Source: Luteimonas fraxinea (GTDB taxonomy: Bacteria; Pseudomonadota; Gammaproteobacteria; Xanthomonadales; Xanthomonadaceae). Taken from it: a stretch of DNA of 64,000 bases. A program made the translations under genes and the position numbers. Positions 52,597-64,000 of this stretch are shown piece by piece. Location of the stretch: positions 806,001-870,000 of the forward strand of contig NZ_CP089507.1 in assembly GCF_021233355.1 (NCBI RefSeq). The letters are read 5' to 3'. Positions within the stretch are counted from its first letter, which is position 1. Each line of letters starts with the position of its first letter. The notes below the pieces were generated by a model that was not told where the DNA came from, did not search any database, and worked only from the letters and a program-made list of their open reading frames with translations.

Positions 52597-54723
52597 TTAC
52601 TTCTTGATGACGGTTTCGGCGATGTTCGTCGGCGCTTCCGCGTAGTGATCGAACTCCATCGAGAACGTCGCGCGACCCTGCGACATCGAGCGCAGCGTCG
52701 TCGCATAGCCGAACATTTCGCCCAGCGGGATCATCGCGTTGATGATCTTGCCCGACGGGCTGTCGTCCTGACCCTGCAGGATGCCGCGACGACGGCTCAC
52801 GTCGCCCATCACGTCACCGAGGTAATCCTCGGGGCTGACGATCTCGACCTTCATCATCGGCTCGAGCAGCACCGGACTCGCCTTGACGAAGCCCTGCTTG
52901 AACGCCATCGACGACGCCAGCTTGAACGCCATTTCCGACGAGTCGACGTCGTGGTACGAGCCGAACACCAGCTTGACCTTGACGCCCACGACCGGGAAGC
53001 CGGCGATCGGACCACTGGTGATCGTTTCGCGGATGCCCTTCTCGACCGACGGGATGAATTCCTTCGGAATCACGCCACCGGTGATGTCGTTGATGAAGAG
53101 GAAATCGTCCTTGATATCGCCGGCCAACTTCGGATCGGCACGATCGGCATCGGTCAGCGGCGACAGCTCGATCACGACGTGACCGTACTGACCCTTACCA
53201 CCCGACTGCTTGGCGTGCTTGTAATCCGACTTCACGTCCTGGGTGCGGATCGTCTCGCGATACGCAACCTGCGGCTTACCGACGTTGGCTTCGACGTTGA
53301 ACTCGCGCTTCATGCGGTCGACGATGATGTCCAGGTGCAGCTCGCCCATGCCGGCGATGATGGTCTGGCCGGACTCTTCGTCGGTACGCACGCGGAAGGA
53401 CGGATCCTCCTGCGCCAGGCGACCGAGCGCGAGGCCCATCTTTTCCTGGTCCGACTTGGTCTTCGGCTCGACCGCCATCGAGATGACGGGCTCCGGGAAG
53501 ATCATGCGCTCGAGCGTGATGATGTGATCCTGCGCGCACAGCGTGTCGCCGGTGGTCACGTCCTTCAGGCCGACTGCGGCGGCGATGTCGCCCGCGCGCA
53601 CTTCCTTGATCTCTTCACGGTTGTTGGAGTGCATCTGCAGGATACGACCCACGCGCTCCTTCTTCGATTTGACCGGGTTGTACACCTGGTCGCCGGCGTT
53701 GAGCACGCCCGAGTAAACACGGAAGAACGTCAGCGAGCCCACAAACGGGTCCGTCATGATCTTGAACGCCAGCGCCGAGAACGGCGCCTTGTCGTCGGCG
53801 GTGCGGGTGTCTTCCTTCTCGTCGTCGTCGATGCCCTGCACCGGCGGACGGTCGGACGGCGACGGCAGCAGCTGGATCACGCCGTCGAGCATCGCCTGGA
53901 CGCCCTTGTTCTTGAACGCCGTGCCACAGAACACCGGCACGATCTCGACCTTCAGAGTGCGCTCGCGCAGACCGGAGATGATCTCTTCTTCGGTCAGCTC
54001 GCCTTCGTTGAGGTACTTGTCCATCAGCGCTTCATTGGCTTCGGCCGCAGCCTCGACCATGAAACCGCGCGCTTCGGTGGATTCCTCGAGCAGGTTCGCC
54101 GGGATGTCGCGGTACTCGAACGTCGTGCCCTGCGAAGCGGTATCCCAATGGATCGCCTTCATCTTGAGCAGATCGACCACGCCCTCGAAACCGTCTTCGG
54201 CGCCGATCGGCACCTGCATCGGCACGGCGTACGCACCCAGACGCGCCTTCAACTGGTCGACGACCTTGTTGAAGTTCGCACCGGTGCGATCCATCTTGTT
54301 GACGAACGCGAGGCGCGGCACCTGGTACTTGTTGGCCTGGCGCCACACGGTCTCGGACTGCGGCTGCACGCCACCGACCGCACACAGCACGAACACCGCG
54401 CCGTCGAGCACGCGCAAGGAGCGCTCGACTTCGATGGTGAAGTCGACGTGTCCGGGGGTGTCGATGATGTTGAAGCGGTGCTCGGGCAGCGACTTGTCCA
54501 TGCCCTTCCAGAACGCCGTGGTGGCCGCCGAAGTGATGGTGATGCCGCGTTCCTGCTCCTGCTCCATCCAGTCCATGGTGGCGGCGCCATCGTGCACTTC
54601 ACCGATCTTGTGGCTGACGCCGGTGTAGAACAGGATGCGCTCGGAAGTCGTGGTCTTGCCGGCATCGATGTGGGCCATGATGCCGAAGTTGCGGTAGCGT
54701 TCGATGGGTGTCGTGCGAGCCAC
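52597..54723 (-). CDS. fusA: translation elongation factor G
   Basis: Ribosomal translocase GTPase, 708 residues. It has G1 AHIDAGKTT (17-25), G3 [15 protein letters not shown], and G4 NKMDRTGA. Domains II to V follow, including [18 protein letters not shown] and the C-terminal [16 protein letters not shown]. The length and sequence are those of the main EF-G, not the EF-G2 paralogue. It lies in the str operon between rpsG and tuf. Confidence 0.99.
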   Translation of the reverse strand: MARTTPIERYRNFGIMAHIDAGKTTTSERILFYTGVSHKIGEVHDGAATMDWMEQEQERGITITSAATTAFWKGMDKSLPEHRFNIIDTPGHVDFTIEVERSLRVLDGAVFVLCAVGGVQPQSETVWRQANKYQVPRLAFVNKMDRTGANFNKVVDQLKARLGAYAVPMQVPIGAEDGFEGVVDLLKMKAIHWDTASQGTTFEYRDIPANLLEESTEARGFMVEAAAEANEALMDKYLNEGELTEEEIISGLRERTLKVEIVPVFCGTAFKNKGVQAMLDGVIQLLPSPSDRPPVQGIDDDEKEDTRTADDKAPFSALAFKIMTDPFVGSLTFFRVYSGVLNAGDQVYNPVKSKKERVGRILQMHSNNREEIKEVRAGDIAAAVGLKDVTTGDTLCAQDHIITLERMIFPEPVISMAVEPKTKSDQEKMGLALGRLAQEDPSFRVRTDEESGQTIIAGMGELHLDIIVDRMKREFNVEANVGKPQVAYRETIRTQDVKSDYKHAKQSGGKGQYGHVVIELSPLTDADRADPKLAGDIKDDFLFINDITGGVIPKEFIPSVEKGIRETITSGPIAGFPVVGVKVKLVFGSYHDVDSSEMAFKLASSMAFKQGFVKASPVLLEPMMKVEIVSPEDYLGDVMGDVSRRRGILQGQDDSPSGKIINAMIPLGEMFGYATTLRSMSQGRATFSMEFDHYAEAPTNIAETVIKK

Positions 54724-54800
54724 GTCGGTTTCTCGTATTGAATGGCGAAGTCCCGCTGGAACACGGAGCCTTCGCGATGGAATCGCTTGAATGGACGAAT

Positions 54801-54868
54801 GCCGCCTTGCGGCGGCCTTCGGATCCTGCGTGCGGTCTGTGACCGCCTGGAGGCACCTAGATGGTGCC
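54801..54868 (-). other. two intercistronic stem-loops between rpsG and fusA
   Basis: GGCACC / GGTGCC (54852-54868) and GCCGCC / GGCGGC (54801-54816), in the 183 bp gap between rpsG and fusA. Short stems with 5- and 4-base loops and no T tract. Confidence 0.5.
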
Positions 54869-54906
54869 GACGGGCCCCGGAATCAACCGGCACCCGCGGG
54901 AGCCGC

Positions 54907-55374
54907 TTACCAGCGGTAGTGCGCGAACGCCTTGTTGGCGTCGGCCATGCGGTGGGTTTCTTCGCGCTTCTTGATCGCGCCACCACGGTTTTCGGACGCG
55001 TCGATCAGCTCGGCGGCCAGCTTGCGCGGCATGGTGTTCTCGCCGCGCTTGCGCGCCGACTCGATCAACCAGCGCATCGCCAGTGCCATGCGACGCGAGG
55101 CGCGCACTTCGACCGGCACCTGGTACGTGGCACCACCGACGCGACGCGACTTCACTTCGACGGCCGGCGAGATGTTGCCCAGCGCCTTTTCGACGAGCTC
55201 GAGCGGATTGCCGTTCTTTTCGCTGATGACGTCCATGGCACCGTAGACGATCTTTTCAGCGATCGACTTCTTGCCGCTCTTCATGACCATGTTGATGAAG
55301 CGAGCGATCGTGTCGCTGTGGTGCTTCGGGTCGGGCAGCACCGAACGCTGCGGGGTGTTTCCTTTACGCGACAT
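54907..55374 (-). CDS. rpsG: 30S ribosomal protein S7
   Basis: Head assembly-initiation protein, and repressor of the str operon in E. coli. The 155 residues include [20 protein letters not shown], a slightly extended start, and [16 protein letters not shown] ([17 protein letters not shown]) near the end. It is 10 bp downstream of rpsL. Confidence 0.99.
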   Translation of the reverse strand: MSRKGNTPQRSVLPDPKHHSDTIARFINMVMKSGKKSIAEKIVYGAMDVISEKNGNPLELVEKALGNISPAVEVKSRRVGGATYQVPVEVRASRRMALAMRWLIESARKRGENTMPRKLAAELIDASENRGGAIKKREETHRMADANKAFAHYRW

Positions 55375-55384
55375 TGTCTATTCC

Positions 55385-55759
55385 TCAGCCCTTCGGACGC
55401 TTGGTGCCGTACTTCGAACGGCTCTGCTTGCGCTTCGCAACGCCGGAGGCGTCGAGCGAACCGCGCACGGTGTGGTAACGCACGCCCGGGAGATCCTTGA
55501 CGCGACCGCCACGGATCAGGACCACGCTGTGCTCCTGCAGGTTGTGGCCTTCGCCGCCGATGTACGAAATGACTTCGTAACCGTTGGTCAGGCGCACCTT
55601 GGCGACCTTGCGAAGTGCCGAGTTCGGCTTCTTCGGGGTCGTGGTGTACACGCGGGTGCAGACGCCACGGCGCTGCGGGCAGTTCGCCAGTGCCGGCGAA
55701 GTGCTCTTGTAGGTTTCGGGGCTGCGCGGCTTCCGCACCAGCTGGTTGATCGTTGCCAT
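55385..55759 (-). CDS. rpsL: 30S ribosomal protein S12
   Basis: Decoding-centre protein, 124 residues, starting [12 protein letters not shown] and containing [19 protein letters not shown] and [17 protein letters not shown]. The residues commonly mutated in streptomycin resistance, K43 and K88, are both wild type. It opens the str operon, 256 bp after rpoC. Confidence 0.99.
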   Translation of the reverse strand: MATINQLVRKPRSPETYKSTSPALANCPQRRGVCTRVYTTTPKKPNSALRKVAKVRLTNGYEVISYIGGEGHNLQEHSVVLIRGGRVKDLPGVRYHTVRGSLDASGVAKRKQSRSKYGTKRPKG

Positions 55760-55979
55760 CAGGTCTCGGGTCTTTGGTTCGGGCCGGAGCCCGGTGAAAA
55801 CGAAGACAGACGGATAGGCCGCCTGTCAGACGAAAAAGTATAGCCCGCGCTGACGAGTACCGTCAACGCGGGTCATACCGCCGCTGGCACGCCCACGAAG
55901 GGCGCCACCCGGCATACAACGTCTCCCGTCCATCCTGGACCGAATACGAGCCGCGTCCTGCGCCTCTTTTCGGAGTCTG

Positions 55980-56000
55980 GGTGGCCCACGAGGGGCCACC
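55980..56000 (-). terminator. stem-loop after rpoC
   Basis: Perfect 8-bp stem GGTGGCCC / GGGCCACC with a 5-base loop, 15 bp past the rpoC stop. No T tract on the minus strand. The remaining part of the 256 bp gap (55760-55979) shows no gene and presumably holds the str operon promoter. Confidence 0.55.
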
Positions 56001-56015
56001 AAATTGAGTGCAATC

Positions 56016-60290
<4,275 letters not shown>

Positions 60291-60338
60291 GTCTTTACTC
60301 CGGGAAAGGGGAACCTGGGCAGTGTTGGATCGGTGTCG

Positions 60339-60364
60339 CGCGCGGCACGCTCACGCGCCGCGCG
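60339..60364 (-). other. intercistronic stem-loop between rpoB and rpoC
   Basis: Perfect 8-bp inverted repeat CGCGCGGC / GCCGCGCG with a 10-base loop, in the 88 bp gap after rpoB. No T tract. Confidence 0.5.
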
Positions 60365-60378
60365 TCGGACGTCCTGCC

Positions 60379-64000
<3,622 letters not shown>

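Noticed and set aside
52645..54741. Plus-strand open frame of about 700 codons
   Set aside because: Antisense shadow of fusA.

Overview
The window is a piece of a high-GC gammaproteobacterial chromosome, most likely from the Lysobacterales/Xanthomonadaceae (Xanthomonas, Lysobacter, Luteimonas and relatives). This rests on the base composition, on a methylcitrate operon of the acnD-prpF type, on an OmpA protein with a proline-rich linker, on the unbroken order rpoB-rpoC-rpsL-rpsG-fusA-tuf-S10-spc-alpha, and on CATTCCCGC-type REP repeats. The genus is an inference. No rRNA, tRNA, CRISPR array, prophage or complete insertion sequence was seen.

Layout, left half (1-36 kb). This is mostly housekeeping and metabolic genes with some accessory pieces. 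It runs: the 3' end of an unidentified gene; kbl and a small HNH protein; an RsuA-family pseudouridine synthase; an exported protein; an OmpA-like porin; a divergent LysR/alcohol-dehydrogenase pair; a frameshifted YczE-like membrane gene; and a translationally coupled SMC operon mksF-mksE-mksB. Then come fadH, a SleB-like hydrolase, a glutathione S-transferase and an unknown gene. The methylcitrate cluster follows (prpB, prpC, acnD, prpF; prpE; and a divergent helix-turn-helix/citrate-synthase fusion). After it lie mdh, an aspartate-type aminotransferase, a lipoprotein, ppiB, typA, thpR, a DUF2127 gene, a second broken gene, a class II DAHP synthase and dsbB.

Layout, right half (36-64 kb). 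One long minus-strand array of transcription and translation genes runs from rpoB (5' end outside the window) through rpoC, the str operon, the S10 operon, the spc operon and the alpha operon to rplQ and a strong terminator. Most gaps longer than about 50 bp in this array contain a GC-rich stem-loop.

How the genes work together. PrpE activates propionate. PrpC condenses propionyl-CoA with oxaloacetate, AcnD with PrpF dehydrates and isomerises the product, and PrpB cleaves it to pyruvate and succinate. The divergent citrate-synthase fusion is the obvious candidate regulator. mdh and the aminotransferase sit beside this cluster on the oxaloacetate/aspartate node. MksFEB is a condensin-like complex that here lacks the nuclease subunit (MksG/JetD) found in Wadjet defence loci.

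Most unusual items: a DUF559 nuclease-fold cassette bounded by inverted repeats, inserted between acnD and prpF and open in frame into prpF; the MksBEF operon without its nuclease; the DNA-binding citrate synthase; two genes broken by apparent single-base insertions; and the stem-loops along the ribosomal superoperon.
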